Source of the DNA: Synechococcus sp. ARS1019
GTDB taxonomy: Bacteria; Cyanobacteriota; Cyanobacteriia; PCC-6307; Cyanobiaceae
Direction: 5' to 3'
DNA: 41,688 nucleotides
Assembly: GCA_002690325.1 (NCBI GenBank)
Contig: NZED01000035.1
Coordinates: 1 to 41,688, forward strand
This document shows, in pieces, positions 19,177 to 27,829 of the stretch. Position 1 is the first letter of the stretch, and each line of letters begins with the position of its first letter. The notes under the pieces are model-generated. The model ran no database searches. It was not told the DNA's origin and saw only the letters and a program-made list of their open reading frames with translations. Made by a program: the position numbers and the translations under genes.

Positions 19177-20016
19177 ATGTCCTCGCAGATTCCCGTTGTC
19201 GTGGCTGGAGCGCTGGGCCGTATGGGCGCAGAAGTAATACGCGCCGTTGTCGGTGCCGAAGATTGCTCTCTGGTTGGTGCCATCGACAACACGCCCGGCA
19301 AGGAAGGGGCTGACGTGGGCATCGAGCTCGGTCTCGGCGAACTCGAGGTGGCCGTAACCGCTGATTTCGAGGGGTGTCTCTGTGCGGTCAGTCAGTCAGT
19401 CAGAGACGCCGGTGCTGGGCAGGGAGCTGTCTTGGTGGATTTCACTCATCCGTCTGTTGTCTATGAGCACACCCGTGCAGCGATCGCCTACGGCGTGCAT
19501 CCGGTGATCGGAACGACAGGGTTATCGCCTCAGCAACTCAGCGAACTCCAGGAGTTCTCTGGCAAGGCCTCTATTGGAGGGGCGGTGATTCCGAATTTCT
19601 CAGTTGGAATGGTGCTCCTGCAACAGGCCGCAGCAGCAGCGGCTCGCTTCTACGACCACGCGGAGCTCACGGAGCTGCATCACAACCGCAAGGCTGATGC
19701 ACCGAGTGGAACTTGCATCAAAACTGCTGAACTGATGGAAGAACTCGGCAAGCAGTTCAACCCCGCTGAAGTGGATGAACATGAATCTCTGGAAGGGTCC
19801 CGCGGCGGGCGCCGCGACAGTGGATTGCGACTGCACTCCTTGCGTCTTCCAGGTCTTGTGGCACACCAAGAGGTGATGTTCGGAGCGCCTGGGGAGACGT
19901 ACACGCTCCGCCACGACACGATTGATCGGTCCGCATACATGCCTGGCGTGCTGCTGACGGTGCGCAAGGTGCGCTCTCTCGATGCGTTGGTTTATGGCCT
20001 CGAACGTTTGATCTGA
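19177..20016 (+). CDS. dapB: 4-hydroxy-tetrahydrodipicolinate reductase
   Basis: A 279-residue enzyme of lysine and diaminopimelate synthesis; it reduces hydroxy-tetrahydrodipicolinate with NAD(P)H. Motifs: dinucleotide-binding [14 protein letters not shown] at residues 7-20, IGTTG at 111-115, the catalytic segment [14 protein letters not shown] at 166-179 (His168/His169 and Lys172) and [18 protein letters not shown] near the end. ATG 19177 was chosen as the first start before the nucleotide-binding fold; earlier ones overlap chlH antisense. Residues 71-76 (VSQSVR) are encoded by four tandem GTCA units at 19387-19402. The gene stands 13 bases before the next membrane-protein gene. Confidence 0.97.
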   Translation: MSSQIPVVVAGALGRMGAEVIRAVVGAEDCSLVGAIDNTPGKEGADVGIELGLGELEVAVTADFEGCLCAVSQSVRDAGAGQGAVLVDFTHPSVVYEHTRAAIAYGVHPVIGTTGLSPQQLSELQEFSGKASIGGAVIPNFSVGMVLLQQAAAAAARFYDHAELTELHHNRKADAPSGTCIKTAELMEELGKQFNPAEVDEHESLEGSRGGRRDSGLRLHSLRLPGLVAHQEVMFGAPGETYTLRHDTIDRSAYMPGVLLTVRKVRSLDALVYGLERLI

Positions 20017-20029
20017 GCACCGAACATCA

Positions 20030-20680
20030 ATGTTGATCCCCCTTCGCCCAGGTGAACTCCAAAAACTGATTCCGGCCGTGGCAACTGGCAATCAGTTCCG
20101 TTTTGCGATGGGCAATCCTCAGCAGATTCTGCAGAGATTGATGGTTGCTGCCATTGGCGGTGTCATCGCTCTATTGATCAGCCAAAGCCAGATGGCCAGC
20201 CGTTGGGGGCCTGTCTGGCTGGTGATTGGTGTGGTGTTTCTGCTGTATGTGCTGTGGGGCCCCATCGTTCAGGCCGGACAGCGCAATGCCACCTTGCGTC
20301 GTTACCCAACAGCAGCCTTGTTTGAGGGTGAAGTGGCCGATGTTCAAACCCGCGAAAGGGTTGAGAACAGCCATGAGCAGGCCGACAGTCGAGGTCAGCT
20401 GGAGCTGGTGGAAAACCGCCGGACGTGGATGCTTCTCGAATTAGAGGACGAGGACGGCTACCTCGGACGGATTTCGTTCCCAATGGACAAAAAACATCAA
20501 TCGATCCGTCGGGGCACGTTGGTGCGTTGTTTGGTGCTGAGTGAGCGCAAAGATTTTTCCCGGATCGGAGCACTCAGTGATGCCTGGCTTCCAGGGTTGC
20601 GGATGTGGGTCGGGGACTACCCCTTCCTTTTGCGTCCTGCCTTTGAGGAGCTCTGTCAGCTCCGCTTGGCAAGAAGGTGA
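20030..20680 (+). CDS. Conserved cyanobacterial membrane protein
   Basis: A 216-residue protein with two closely spaced membrane helices (about residues 38-52 and 60-78, VAAIGGVIALLISQ and WLVIGVVFLLYVLWGP) and a C-terminal cytoplasmic domain rich in charged residues (TWMLLELEDEDGYLGRISFPMD). The N-terminal MLIPLRPGELQKLIPAVATGNQF is typical of a family found across cyanobacteria whose members are annotated only as hypothetical. Function unknown. The close spacing after dapB (13 bases) suggests co-transcription, but no functional link is evident. Confidence 0.78.
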   Translation: MLIPLRPGELQKLIPAVATGNQFRFAMGNPQQILQRLMVAAIGGVIALLISQSQMASRWGPVWLVIGVVFLLYVLWGPIVQAGQRNATLRRYPTAALFEGEVADVQTRERVENSHEQADSRGQLELVENRRTWMLLELEDEDGYLGRISFPMDKKHQSIRRGTLVRCLVLSERKDFSRIGALSDAWLPGLRMWVGDYPFLLRPAFEELCQLRLARR

Positions 20681-20686
20681 ATATTT

Positions 20687-20705
20687 CTTAAACCTGGTTT
20701 ACACT
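20687..20705 (+). promoter_or_regulatory. HLR1-like element and -10 box upstream of hli
   Basis: CTTAAACC and TTTACACT form two imperfect copies of the KTTACAWW half-site known for the RpaB-binding HLR1 element, spaced three bases apart rather than the usual two. TACACT at 20700-20705 also fits a -10 box; transcription from about 20711 would leave a short leader before ATG 20732. This is pattern matching only. Confidence 0.35.
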
Positions 20706-20731
20706 TCTTAGCAATGCAACCCAGGCCGGAC

Positions 20732-20983
20732 ATGACCCAATCCTCTTCTTCTCCGTCTGTGATTCGTGGCGCCACCGTGACCACCGAAGACGGAGGTCGG
20801 TTGAACGCTTTTGCTTCTGAGCCCCGCATGCAAGTCGTCGAGGCAGAGCAAGGCTGGGGTTTCCATGAGCGTGCTGAGAAGCTGAACGGCCGCATGGCCA
20901 TGCTTGGCTTCATCGCCTTGCTTGCAACTGAAATCGCAATGGGTGGTGAAGCCTTCACCCAAGGTCTTCTTGGACTCGGCTGA
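20732..20983 (+). CDS. hli: High-light-inducible protein (Hlip)
   Basis: An 83-residue single-helix member of the chlorophyll a/b-binding superfamily. Hlips sit in the thylakoid membrane, bind chlorophyll and carotenoid as dimers, and protect newly made or damaged photosystem II under light stress. The Hlip signature [22 protein letters not shown] is present near residues 46-67, with the chlorophyll-ligating Glu, Asn and Arg intact. ATG 20732 (MTQSSSSP) is preferred over ATG 20714 because the likely promoter ends so close to the latter that almost no leader would remain. The long polar N-terminus before the helix is usual for marine forms. Confidence 0.93.
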   Translation: MTQSSSSPSVIRGATVTTEDGGRLNAFASEPRMQVVEAEQGWGFHERAEKLNGRMAMLGFIALLATEIAMGGEAFTQGLLGLG

Positions 20984-21021
20984 TTTCACGATCACGGCTC
21001 GAGGTTCGTCAAACTCTTTTG

Positions 21022-22179
21022 ATGCCCTCGACCAGTCCAACTGTTCAGATCATTGGAGCCGGTCCAACCGGTTCACTCGCAGCCCTCGCTCTTGCAGAGC
21101 AGGGCTGTTTTGTTTGTTTGCGCGACCTTCAATCCGCCACTGCACTGCAGAGCCGTAGCCGCGCCTACGCAATCACGCACTCCAGCCGGCGTTTGCTTTG
21201 TCGTCTCGGCCTATGGGCTGATCTCCTTGAGCATCTGGTTCCCTTTGATCGCTTAGACCTCCGCGACCAAGCCACCGGTCAGCGCGCTGTCTTCCGGCTC
21301 GATGATCTTGCAGGGTCCAACCAAGACCATGGCGCCATCGGCTGGATCCTTGATCACAGGCCGTTGATGACAGTGTTACTGGAGCGACTGAACCAACATT
21401 CCCGCGTTCAGCTATCGCTCGGTGAGCAGCCATCGCATGAGGATGATGATTCGACGCTGCCGTCTCTGGAGGTGGCTGCAGATGGACCACGCTCTCTGAC
21501 ACGCACCTCATGGGGGATCGGAGTCTGGCGCTGGCCTTACCGACAGGGGTGCTTAACGGCGAAAGTTGTGCTCCGGGGAGTGCGAGCCGGAACGGCATAC
21601 GAATTGTTCCGCCCTGAAGGCCCCATGGCTGTACTGCCATTGGGCGGCGAAACCTATCAGGTGGTTTGGAGTGCACCGCTTGCGCGCTGTCAGCAGCGTG
21701 CGGCTTTGCCTGCTGCATTGTTTCTCGATCAATTGGCCGCTGTTCTTCCTCACGGCGTTCAGCCGGATTTGCTGCTTGATCAACCCGCTGCTTTTCCGCA
21801 GGAGTGGATGCTCTCCCGTCGCTTTAACCGTGGGTCTGGTGTCTTGATCGGAGAAGCAGCCCACCGCTGTCATCCCGTTGGTGGCCAGGGCCTCAACCTT
21901 TGTTGGCGTGATGTTGAGGATTTGGTTCGTACCGTTGGTTCAACCTCGAATCCTCGACGCATGGCTGGGCGCTACAGCCGCCGACGGATTATCGATGTGT
22001 TGTTGGTGGGGGTCGCAACGGACGTTTTGGTCAGACTGTTTTCCAACCGCCAACCTGTTCTTCTGCCCTTGCGTTGGTTGTCTATTCAGGCTTTGGCTCG
22101 TGTTGGTTTCCTCCGTCGCTTCAGTCTCCGGGCCATGACCGATGGTCCTCTGCAACTCTGCCGGTCGTTGCCAGACTGA
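21022..22179 (+). CDS. UbiH/Coq6-type FAD monooxygenase
   Basis: A 385-residue flavoprotein hydroxylase. It shows the ADP-binding motif IIGAGPTGSLAALALAEQG near residues 10-28, the DG motif (AADGPRS) near residue 154, and the second FAD-binding motif GEAAHRCHPVGGQGLNLCWRD near 277-297, where GE replaces the common GD. UbiH-type enzymes hydroxylate quinone precursors; in cyanobacteria related proteins are thought to act on quinones or other aromatic rings, but the substrate here is not known. ATG 21022 gives MPSTSPTVQIIGAG. The stop overlaps the start of the DUF2949 gene (TGATG), which suggests translational coupling. Confidence 0.88.
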   Translation: MPSTSPTVQIIGAGPTGSLAALALAEQGCFVCLRDLQSATALQSRSRAYAITHSSRRLLCRLGLWADLLEHLVPFDRLDLRDQATGQRAVFRLDDLAGSNQDHGAIGWILDHRPLMTVLLERLNQHSRVQLSLGEQPSHEDDDSTLPSLEVAADGPRSLTRTSWGIGVWRWPYRQGCLTAKVVLRGVRAGTAYELFRPEGPMAVLPLGGETYQVVWSAPLARCQQRAALPAALFLDQLAAVLPHGVQPDLLLDQPAAFPQEWMLSRRFNRGSGVLIGEAAHRCHPVGGQGLNLCWRDVEDLVRTVGSTSNPRRMAGRYSRRRIIDVLLVGVATDVLVRLFSNRQPVLLPLRWLSIQALARVGFLRRFSLRAMTDGPLQLCRSLPD

Positions 22180-22412
22180 TGTTCTGTTGCGCTGAAGGGA
22201 TGGTGACCTGCTCGCATCCTCAGCCACCTCCATCGAGGCCTCTCCTGCAATATCTTCAGCGCCAAATCGGATTGAGTACTGAGGCACTCAATCTCGGCCT
22301 TCGACAGGCTGAGCTCGAGCAATCTCCACTTCCCATTGTTCTTTGGAGCTTCGGATTGCTCAATCTCGAGCAATTGCAGCAAGTGTTGGATTGGCTCGAG
22401 CTTCAGGGATAA
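22179..22412 (+). CDS. DUF2949 family small protein
   Basis: About 77 residues. The core [53 protein letters not shown] matches cyanobacterial DUF2949, an all-helical family with no known function. The start at 22179 shares one base with the stop of the preceding flavoprotein gene; ATG 22200, preceded immediately by AAGGGA, would give 70 residues and keep the whole domain. The 3' end overlaps the end of the convergent apt gene by 10 bases. Confidence 0.78.
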   Translation: MFCCAEGMVTCSHPQPPPSRPLLQYLQRQIGLSTEALNLGLRQAELEQSPLPIVLWSFGLLNLEQLQQVLDWLELQG

Positions 22413-22936
22413 GTCAGAAGGGATTCAACATTGGCTCCCTCGGGGAGTTTGGAGCGCCCGTTGAGCCCAAGTAATTCGATCACAACGGCGTAACCGACCA
22501 CAGTGCCACCGGCCTGCTCCACCAACCGACCCGTCGCTGCAGCTGTTCCACCTGTTGCAAGCAAATCATCAACAACCAGCACCCGTTTGCCGTTCGTGCA
22601 ACTGTCCGCTTGAATTTCCAGGCGGTCACTGCCGTATTCAAGGGCGTAGTCCAGACCGATGACCTCACCGGGCAGCTTTCCTGGTTTCCGAACTGGTACG
22701 AATCCAAGTCTCTGTCGAAGAGCCAGTGGCATGCCGATGATGAAGCCACGGGATTCGATTCCAACGATCAGGTCTGGCTGCACACGGTCGCTAAATCGGC
22801 CGAGTTGAGCCAGTACGTCATCCATCGCCTCGGGTGAGCGGAGCAGTGGATTGATGTCACGGAACAGGATTCCAGGCTTTGGAAAATCTGGAATCGCTCG
22901 AATGAAGGGCTGAAGATCCAAAAGGTGGTGACGCAT
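22403..22936 (-). CDS. apt: Adenine phosphoribosyltransferase
   Basis: A 177-residue enzyme that salvages adenine to AMP using PRPP. The PRPP-binding loop [16 protein letters not shown] is intact, preceded by the type-I PRTase landmarks [34 protein letters not shown] and [12 protein letters not shown], all typical of Apt. ATG 22936 opens [19 protein letters not shown], the family N-terminus; longer starts would overlap the divergent DUF3038 gene heavily. The two genes have only 28 bases between starts, so their promoters must overlap or lie within the neighbouring coding sequence. Confidence 0.96.
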   Translation of the reverse strand: MRHHLLDLQPFIRAIPDFPKPGILFRDINPLLRSPEAMDDVLAQLGRFSDRVQPDLIVGIESRGFIIGMPLALRQRLGFVPVRKPGKLPGEVIGLDYALEYGSDRLEIQADSCTNGKRVLVVDDLLATGGTAAATGRLVEQAGGTVVGYAVVIELLGLNGRSKLPEGANVESLLTYP

Positions 22937-22964
22937 GGGCCTGATCCCTGCCATCATCCCAGCC

Positions 22965-23501
22965 ATGACTGAAGCTCCAGCACAAAGCGGTGTCCGGCTT
23001 GGCCGTCGAGGTGTTGAGCGTCTTGATCTGCTCTTGCTCACCATCGAAGCCCTCGACCTCAATGGGGGGGAGGCCATGCTGTGGACCAGCCATCAAATGG
23101 GTCTGCAGCAACGCTTTCCCAACCGGGTTGAGCTGTGGAAACGCCGCTGCCACAATCCACTTCGCAAATCAACCCGCCGTGATCAACTCGATCCTGTTGA
23201 TGCTGAATCGTTGATCTGTCTGGTTTGCGCCATGGCCGAGCGGCTCTATCCAATGCTTCACCAACTCCTTTCCACCCGTGAGCCTGAGCAACTCACTGAA
23301 CAGCGGTGGTCCTTGGTTTATGAGCGCCTGAGCGACTTGATCGATGAACGGATGAATCCCAGGCGCGGTGCTGTGATGCGGCTTCAAGCCCGCGATACAA
23401 GACCAGCCCTGCATCGCGAGCTCATCCAAACCCTTGCCTTGGTTGCTGGGCCAGGGGGGATTGACCGTCTCCGTGCAACCTTGCTCGATCCCACGCCTTA
23501 A
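22965..23501 (+). CDS. DUF3038 family protein
   Basis: A 178-residue soluble, helix-rich protein of the cyanobacterial DUF3038 family: [29 protein letters not shown] near the start, then [11 protein letters not shown] and [23 protein letters not shown]. The family has no known function. It is followed 13 bases later by a DUF4335 gene, and these two families appear side by side in many cyanobacteria, so they probably act together. ATG 22965 was chosen because upstream starts overlap apt. Confidence 0.82.
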   Translation: MTEAPAQSGVRLGRRGVERLDLLLLTIEALDLNGGEAMLWTSHQMGLQQRFPNRVELWKRRCHNPLRKSTRRDQLDPVDAESLICLVCAMAERLYPMLHQLLSTREPEQLTEQRWSLVYERLSDLIDERMNPRRGAVMRLQARDTRPALHRELIQTLALVAGPGGIDRLRATLLDPTP

Positions 23502-23514
23502 GGCGTCCTGACCT

Positions 23515-24126
23515 ATGCAGAAAACAACGTACCGCTACGAACAATCCGCAGCCCGGCTGACCGTCGAAGGATTCCCGGATTTGTCCGCTGGTCAGGGCAA
23601 CGACAGCATCGGAATCCTCTCCGGCTGGCGCCTACAACTGGTTGCTGCCCCCGAACTGGAGGGCACCCGTGAACATCTCGAAGCGATGATGGCGGTGGTG
23701 ATGCCTTATGCACGCCATTGTCTTTCGAAGGCTCCGAAGCGTTTTGGCGAAGGCGATGGATTCGTCTCCATCGGCCCTGATCGCGCAGGTCATCAACTCG
23801 AGCTGCGGAGCAGTCGTGAAGGAGTGGCTCCACTGCAGTTGCAGCTGGATGATGCCGACTTAGCGGATCTCGTGCGGTGTTTGGATCGTCTGCGCATGGA
23901 TCAGCGGGTTCAGTTGAGCTGGACGCTTCCGATGGATCGTCCGCTGCATCGGCGTGAGCTTGCTGAAAGGATTCCCCTGCATCGTCGTTTGGCATCTCCT
24001 GTGCTTGGAGGCTTGGCTTTGATCCTTGGGGCCGCTGGTTCAATGGTCTTGCCGCTGCCGCCCGTCCAGGAGCCGGTTCCTGTTGAACAACAAGCTGAGC
24101 CCTTGGCTGAACCCGCTCAGCCTTGA
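23515..24126 (+). CDS. DUF4335 family membrane-anchored protein
   Basis: A 203-residue protein. The N-terminal ~160 residues are a soluble domain opening MQKTTYRYEQSAARLTVEGFPDLS, as in cyanobacterial DUF4335 proteins. A single hydrophobic segment near residues 160-180 (VLGGLALILGAAGSMVLPLP) anchors it to a membrane, followed by a short Pro/Glu-rich tail (PPVQEPVPVEQQAEPLAEPAQP in outline). The topology suggests a tail-anchored protein with its domain in the cytoplasm. It is next to DUF3038, its usual genomic partner. Function unknown. Confidence 0.82.
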   Translation: MQKTTYRYEQSAARLTVEGFPDLSAGQGNDSIGILSGWRLQLVAAPELEGTREHLEAMMAVVMPYARHCLSKAPKRFGEGDGFVSIGPDRAGHQLELRSSREGVAPLQLQLDDADLADLVRCLDRLRMDQRVQLSWTLPMDRPLHRRELAERIPLHRRLASPVLGGLALILGAAGSMVLPLPPVQEPVPVEQQAEPLAEPAQP

Positions 24127-24162
24127 CCCTGGTTTGCGTTTGTCGTTCTTCTTTTCTTTGAT

Positions 24163-24426
24163 ATGAGCCAGTCTCCTGAGATGCCATCCAGCTGGTCAGA
24201 ACTGAGGCGATGGGTCGCCAGGATCGGTGCGTCGTTGGATGTTGTGGTTCGGAGTGATCCGGAAGTTTGCGGATTGAGTGGATCGGGATATCACCTCACT
24301 CTTCATCACAGTGGTTACGGCGATTGCACCGTGGGTCAACTCACTTTGATTGATTGTCCGAACGAGTTGGTGCTGATTGAATTCGAACGTTGGATGCGAG
24401 GCGCTGGCTACGAGCTCGTGCCATGA
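24163..24426 (+). CDS. Small protein of unknown function
   Basis: An 87-residue soluble protein from ATG 24163. It has one likely helix (SWSELRRWVARIGASLDVVV) followed by short strands with HLTLHHSGYGDCTVGQLTLIDCPNELVLIEFERWM. The mixed pattern looks like a small alpha-beta fold; two cysteines (about residues 55 and 65) are ten residues apart. I do not recognise the family. Its TGA overlaps the ATG of the next gene (ATGA), so the two are likely translated together. Confidence 0.62.
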   Translation: MSQSPEMPSSWSELRRWVARIGASLDVVVRSDPEVCGLSGSGYHLTLHHSGYGDCTVGQLTLIDCPNELVLIEFERWMRGAGYELVP

Positions 24427-24833
24427 GATCTGCTAGCTCATCGAAACGACGCAAAATCCAATCCAGGACGCCCAACCGCCGTGCCCGAGGCCTGAGATGG
24501 CTGCCGGTTGTGAAAGAGCTGTTCAGCATCGCCCTGATGCTGGGCACCGCTGGCGGCCTACTGATCATCTTGCAGCTTCTGCTTGCACGTTTTGATCTGT
24601 TGTCTGTTGTTAGTGAGGCGATCGCGGATCTGATTCGTGGCTTCCAACAGTTGTTTGAGGGAGTGTTGGGCTTCGGTGCGGTGGCTTTAATCGTTGCTTT
24701 GGTGGTGGTGATCGCCGTTCTGTTGATGGGCGGTAGTTGGCGCTGTTGGCGCTTAATGCACCGATTGCTGCGGCCGAGACGTGAAGGTCACTCTGTCCGG
24801 AAGCGTTATGGAGCGGGAGCTAAGGCGCGTTGA
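24423..24833 (+). CDS. Small membrane protein of unknown function
   Basis: A 136-residue protein starting at ATG 24423 inside the stop of the preceding gene (4-base overlap). The N-terminus is strongly basic (SSSKRRKIQSRTPNRRARG), followed by two membrane helices (about residues 30-51, LFSIALMLGTAGGLLIILQLLL, and 79-97, VALIVALVVVIAVLLMGG) and a basic C-terminal tail. Positive-inside reasoning puts both ends in the cytoplasm. Family unknown. The 3' end overlaps the convergent EF-hand gene by 28 bases. Confidence 0.68.
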   Translation: MRSASSSKRRKIQSRTPNRRARGLRWLPVVKELFSIALMLGTAGGLLIILQLLLARFDLLSVVSEAIADLIRGFQQLFEGVLGFGAVALIVALVVVIAVLLMGGSWRCWRLMHRLLRPRREGHSVRKRYGAGAKAR

Positions 24834-25258
24834 TAGTTCCACAGCTCATCCATTGAAATTTTCCGATCGTTATTGCGATCCAATTGGTTAAATCGCCTGC
24901 TGATGCCGGGCAGCTCCCTCGCCTCCGTAATGGAGAGATGTAGGTCTCCGTTGTGGTCGGCTTCGAGGAAGCGGCGCCTCAAACGGCCTCCACTCGGACC
25001 CTGTCCATTGGAACGGAATTCATCGAGTCGGAGTGACGATTGACCCTGTTTGCGTTGCAGGCGCCGAATCAGTGCTGGATGGTTTTCGAGCTCTTGGCGA
25101 TCCAAAAAACCATCGTTGTTGCGATCCAATTTGTACAACAACGAGTTGAGTCGATGGTTGTAGACCCGAAAGGTGTGACGGCCTTGTTGGCCAACAGCAG
25201 GCCTGATCAACAATGCTGCCATCAGCAGAGCAGTGACCAGGCCAATCCTTACTGTCAT
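24806..25258 (-). CDS. Secreted EF-hand calcium-binding protein
   Basis: A 150-residue protein with an N-terminal signal peptide (VRIGLVTALLMAALLIRPAVG) and three EF-hand loops. Each loop has acidic residues at the expected positions 1, 3, 5 and 12: D45-N47-D49-E56, D101-N103-D105-E112 and D127-N129-D131-E138. This predicts Ca2+ binding outside the cytoplasm, in the periplasm or beyond. ATG 25258 was preferred to the GTG two codons earlier. The protein resembles small EF-hand proteins of marine bacteria; its partner or role is not known. It converges on, and slightly overlaps, the membrane-protein gene at 24423. Confidence 0.85.
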   Translation of the reverse strand: MTVRIGLVTALLMAALLIRPAVGQQGRHTFRVYNHRLNSLLYKLDRNNDGFLDRQELENHPALIRRLQRKQGQSSLRLDEFRSNGQGPSGGRLRRRFLEADHNGDLHLSITEARELPGISRRFNQLDRNNDRKISMDELWNYQRALAPAP

Positions 25259-25344
25259 AGACACACCTTATTAGTGCTTTGAACAGTTGTGGCAATCCGA
25301 TGATTGACTGAATTATGGGTAGATGTGACTGACGATGAGTCGTT

Positions 25345-25590
25345 TTAGCTGTTGGTGAGATGTGCCTTGAGAATGGCGATCAGCTCGCGGCAAGAGGTCA
25401 TGGCCATTCCGCGATCCAGGCTTGGCTGTAAGTCGTCTTCAAGTTGTTGAACCACTGCGGAACCGTCTTCTCCACGACGGATTAATTCGTCCAGCGCCAT
25501 TACAGCTGCCTCCGCTGTGAACCCAAGCAAATACTCCTTGAGTTGCGCGGTGGATGCCTGGGCCATGATCGCGGCGGTTGGATTCGGCAT
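25345..25590 (-). CDS. Small helical protein of unknown function
   Basis: About 81 residues if read from ATG 25590; GTG 25635 (96 residues) and ATG 25566 (73 residues) are alternatives and no Shine-Dalgarno sequence decides between them. The core AQLKEYLLGFTAEAAVMALDELIRRGEDGSAVVQQLEDDL is acidic and helical, with no signal peptide or membrane segment. I do not recognise the family. It diverges from the response-regulator gene, with the two starts less than 100 bases apart. Confidence 0.55.
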   Translation of the reverse strand: MPNPTAAIMAQASTAQLKEYLLGFTAEAAVMALDELIRRGEDGSAVVQQLEDDLQPSLDRGMAMTSCRELIAILKAHLTNS

Positions 25591-25677
25591 CGAAACAGCG
25601 AGCTGAAGTTGGAGCTTACGGTTTGCTCGAGTCACATTCAGTTGTGTGTTTCCTCATCTGTTGTCTTGAAGCCACCA

Positions 25678-26466
25678 ATGGCTGCAGCGAGGATGGGTGC
25701 GTTCTTTGAGATCAGCTGGTCTGTGAATGCAGTCTCCACACGTCCATCAATGGTTTGGGTGGTGGATGACGATCCCGAATTAAGAAAGATGGTTGGAACG
25801 TATTTGCTTGATCAGGGATATGACGTCCGCTGCCTTTGCGATGTCAAGCAGTTCGAGGCACGGCTTGAATTTCAGCGTCCGGATTTGCTTGTCCTCGATT
25901 TGATGATGCCTGGCGATGATGGACTTTCAGCTTTGAGGCGTCTACGCGATGCCGGTGATGATTTGCCGGTCGTGATGTTGACGGCAAGGGCTGATGGTGT
26001 CGATCGAATTATCGGATTGGAACAAGGTGCTGATGATTATCTCGGTAAGCCTTTTCTGCCTCGTGAGTTGTCAGCTCGCATTGAAGCTGTGCTGCGTCGC
26101 AGGACGGCAGCGCCCGCTGGTACCCCAGTGATCGATGGTGGTGAGGTTCAGTTTGGAGAGAACAGGCTCAACCTCTCGTCGAGAACCCTGATCCGTTCAG
26201 GTGAGCCGGTGGTGATCACCAGTGGTGAGTTCAGCTTGTTGGCTGCCTTTCTTCAACATCCGCAGAGGCCGTTGTCACGGGAACGTCTGATTGAACTGTC
26301 GCGTGGTCCTGGCAGCGAGACCGACAGCCGCAGCATGGATGTGCAGGTGTCAAGGCTGCGCAAGCTGGTGGAGCCTGATCCGACTCGACCGCGCTTTATC
26401 CAGACAGTGTGGGGTTACGGCTATGTCTTCGTTCCCGATGGTCAGCCAAGAGCCGCCAAGGACTAA
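25678..26466 (+). CDS. OmpR-family response regulator
   Basis: A two-domain transcription factor of about 262 residues. The receiver domain shows WVVDDDPELRKMVGTYLLDQG, the phosphoacceptor Asp in LLVLDLMMPGDDGL, the Thr/Ser switch in MLTARAD and the conserved Lys in DDYLGKPF. The C-terminal winged helix has TSGEFSLLAAFLQHPQRPLSRERL and the recognition helix DSRSMDVQVSRLRKLVEPDP, ending in TVWGYGYVFVPDG. The start is uncertain: ATG 25678, 25693 and 25750 are all in frame and only the last trims the N-terminus to the family's usual length. The sensor kinase gene begins inside its 3' end. Confidence 0.92.
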   Translation: MAAARMGAFFEISWSVNAVSTRPSMVWVVDDDPELRKMVGTYLLDQGYDVRCLCDVKQFEARLEFQRPDLLVLDLMMPGDDGLSALRRLRDAGDDLPVVMLTARADGVDRIIGLEQGADDYLGKPFLPRELSARIEAVLRRRTAAPAGTPVIDGGEVQFGENRLNLSSRTLIRSGEPVVITSGEFSLLAAFLQHPQRPLSRERLIELSRGPGSETDSRSMDVQVSRLRKLVEPDPTRPRFIQTVWGYGYVFVPDGQPRAAKD

Positions 26467-27769
26467 AGCGGGAGTCTTGCGCTGTCTGGGCTGGATTGCC
26501 GTTCTGCTCTCCAGTTGGGCGGTGTTTTTGCTTTTGCTGCAGAGCCTATTCGGACGTCAAGTCGACCGAATGCAGGTGTTGCGATTGGGGAGAGAACTGG
26601 CTCTGCAGGTTCGCCTGACCGAGCTCACATTGGAGCGCTATCCACCGATCTTGATTCAGGACCTAACGGGCCTGGATCTGCTTGTTGTGCAGCGACCGTC
26701 CGTGAAGGCAGCACCCTCTGCCGTTCAACTGGAGCATCAGCAAGTGTTGACCGATGCGCTGTGCCAACGGCTCAGAGAATGTCCGGTGCTTTTACCCGTT
26801 GATCAAGTCGATCCAGCGGTTTGGATCGAATTGATCTCTCCTCTAGAGCCGGTTTGGTTGAGAGCACCCCTGCCTCGGACCCATGGCTGGCCTCCCCAAC
26901 CGATGCTGCTTGGCTTGGCAGGAGTGATGGCAGCCGTCTCGACAACTGGTTTGGTGTTGGCTGTTGAAGTCGACCGACCGTTACGTCGTCTTGGCCGTGC
27001 GCTGTCGGTTGTTGGTGACGGTCAGAACCTTGATCTTGGCGTCGTGCCGGAAGAGGGTGCACCTGTGGTGATGCGCGTTTCCCGGCGGTTCAACGCGATG
27101 GTGGGGCGGTTGGCTGACAACCAGCGCGAACGCAACACAATGCTGGCTGGAATCGCCCACGACCTCCGGGCTCCGCTGACCCGTTTGCGCTTTCGTCTCT
27201 CATTGCAGAACCTGGCGATGGAAGACAGTCAGGCTTGGGATCGTGATCTTGATGCACTGGAACGAATCACGGATCAATTCCTGCTCTACGCGGGAGGTGG
27301 CACCAGTGAACCGTTTGTTGCCTGTCCACTGGATGAGTGGTTGGCTGAGGTTGTGGCCTCCTATCCCGCAGGAATGCTTCAGCTCGATGTGACGCCGATC
27401 ATGGCGGAGGTTCGTCCCGTCGCACTCGGCCGAGCTGTGACCAACTTGATCGACAATGCCTTCAGCTACGGACAAGCGCCGGTTGTTGTTCGTCTCAGAC
27501 AGCATCACAACCACGCCATTCTTGAGATTTGGGATCAAGGCCCGGGTCTGAGCGACGAGGAATGGAGAAAAGCGCTTCAACCGTTTCACCGATTGGATCC
27601 ATCCCGCGGCCAGACAGGTCACTGCGGACTTGGATTGGCGATCGTGAACCATGTGGTGCAGGGCCATCGAGGCAGTCTGTCGATCACCCATCAGCACGCT
27701 GAGGGCTCTGACAGACCAGGTCAGTTCGCCGTGGTCATCACCCTTGAGGCAAACATGCAAACTTCCTGA
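26438..27769 (+). CDS. Membrane sensor histidine kinase (EnvZ-like)
   Basis: A 443-residue kinase. One helix near residues 18-38 and a second near 156-176 flank a ~115-residue extracytoplasmic sensor region. A HAMP linker (VDRPLRRLGRALSVVG) leads to the dimerisation domain with phosphoacceptor His241 in AGIAHDLRAPLTRLRFRL, then the ATPase N-box NLIDNAFSYG (337-345), G1 box DQGPGL and G2 box GLGLAI. All catalytic elements are intact. The start at ATG 26438 overlaps the response regulator by 29 bases (ATG 26423 would overlap 44), so the pair is translationally coupled and should be cognate. The stimulus is not known. Confidence 0.94.
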   Translation: MVSQEPPRTKAGVLRCLGWIAVLLSSWAVFLLLLQSLFGRQVDRMQVLRLGRELALQVRLTELTLERYPPILIQDLTGLDLLVVQRPSVKAAPSAVQLEHQQVLTDALCQRLRECPVLLPVDQVDPAVWIELISPLEPVWLRAPLPRTHGWPPQPMLLGLAGVMAAVSTTGLVLAVEVDRPLRRLGRALSVVGDGQNLDLGVVPEEGAPVVMRVSRRFNAMVGRLADNQRERNTMLAGIAHDLRAPLTRLRFRLSLQNLAMEDSQAWDRDLDALERITDQFLLYAGGGTSEPFVACPLDEWLAEVVASYPAGMLQLDVTPIMAEVRPVALGRAVTNLIDNAFSYGQAPVVVRLRQHHNHAILEIWDQGPGLSDEEWRKALQPFHRLDPSRGQTGHCGLGLAIVNHVVQGHRGSLSITHQHAEGSDRPGQFAVVITLEANMQTS

Positions 27770-27829
27770 GTGGTTCAGAAATGTGCTTCTTTCTTCGCAA
27801 TAAATACGATATTGCTCATCGTTGAAGCC

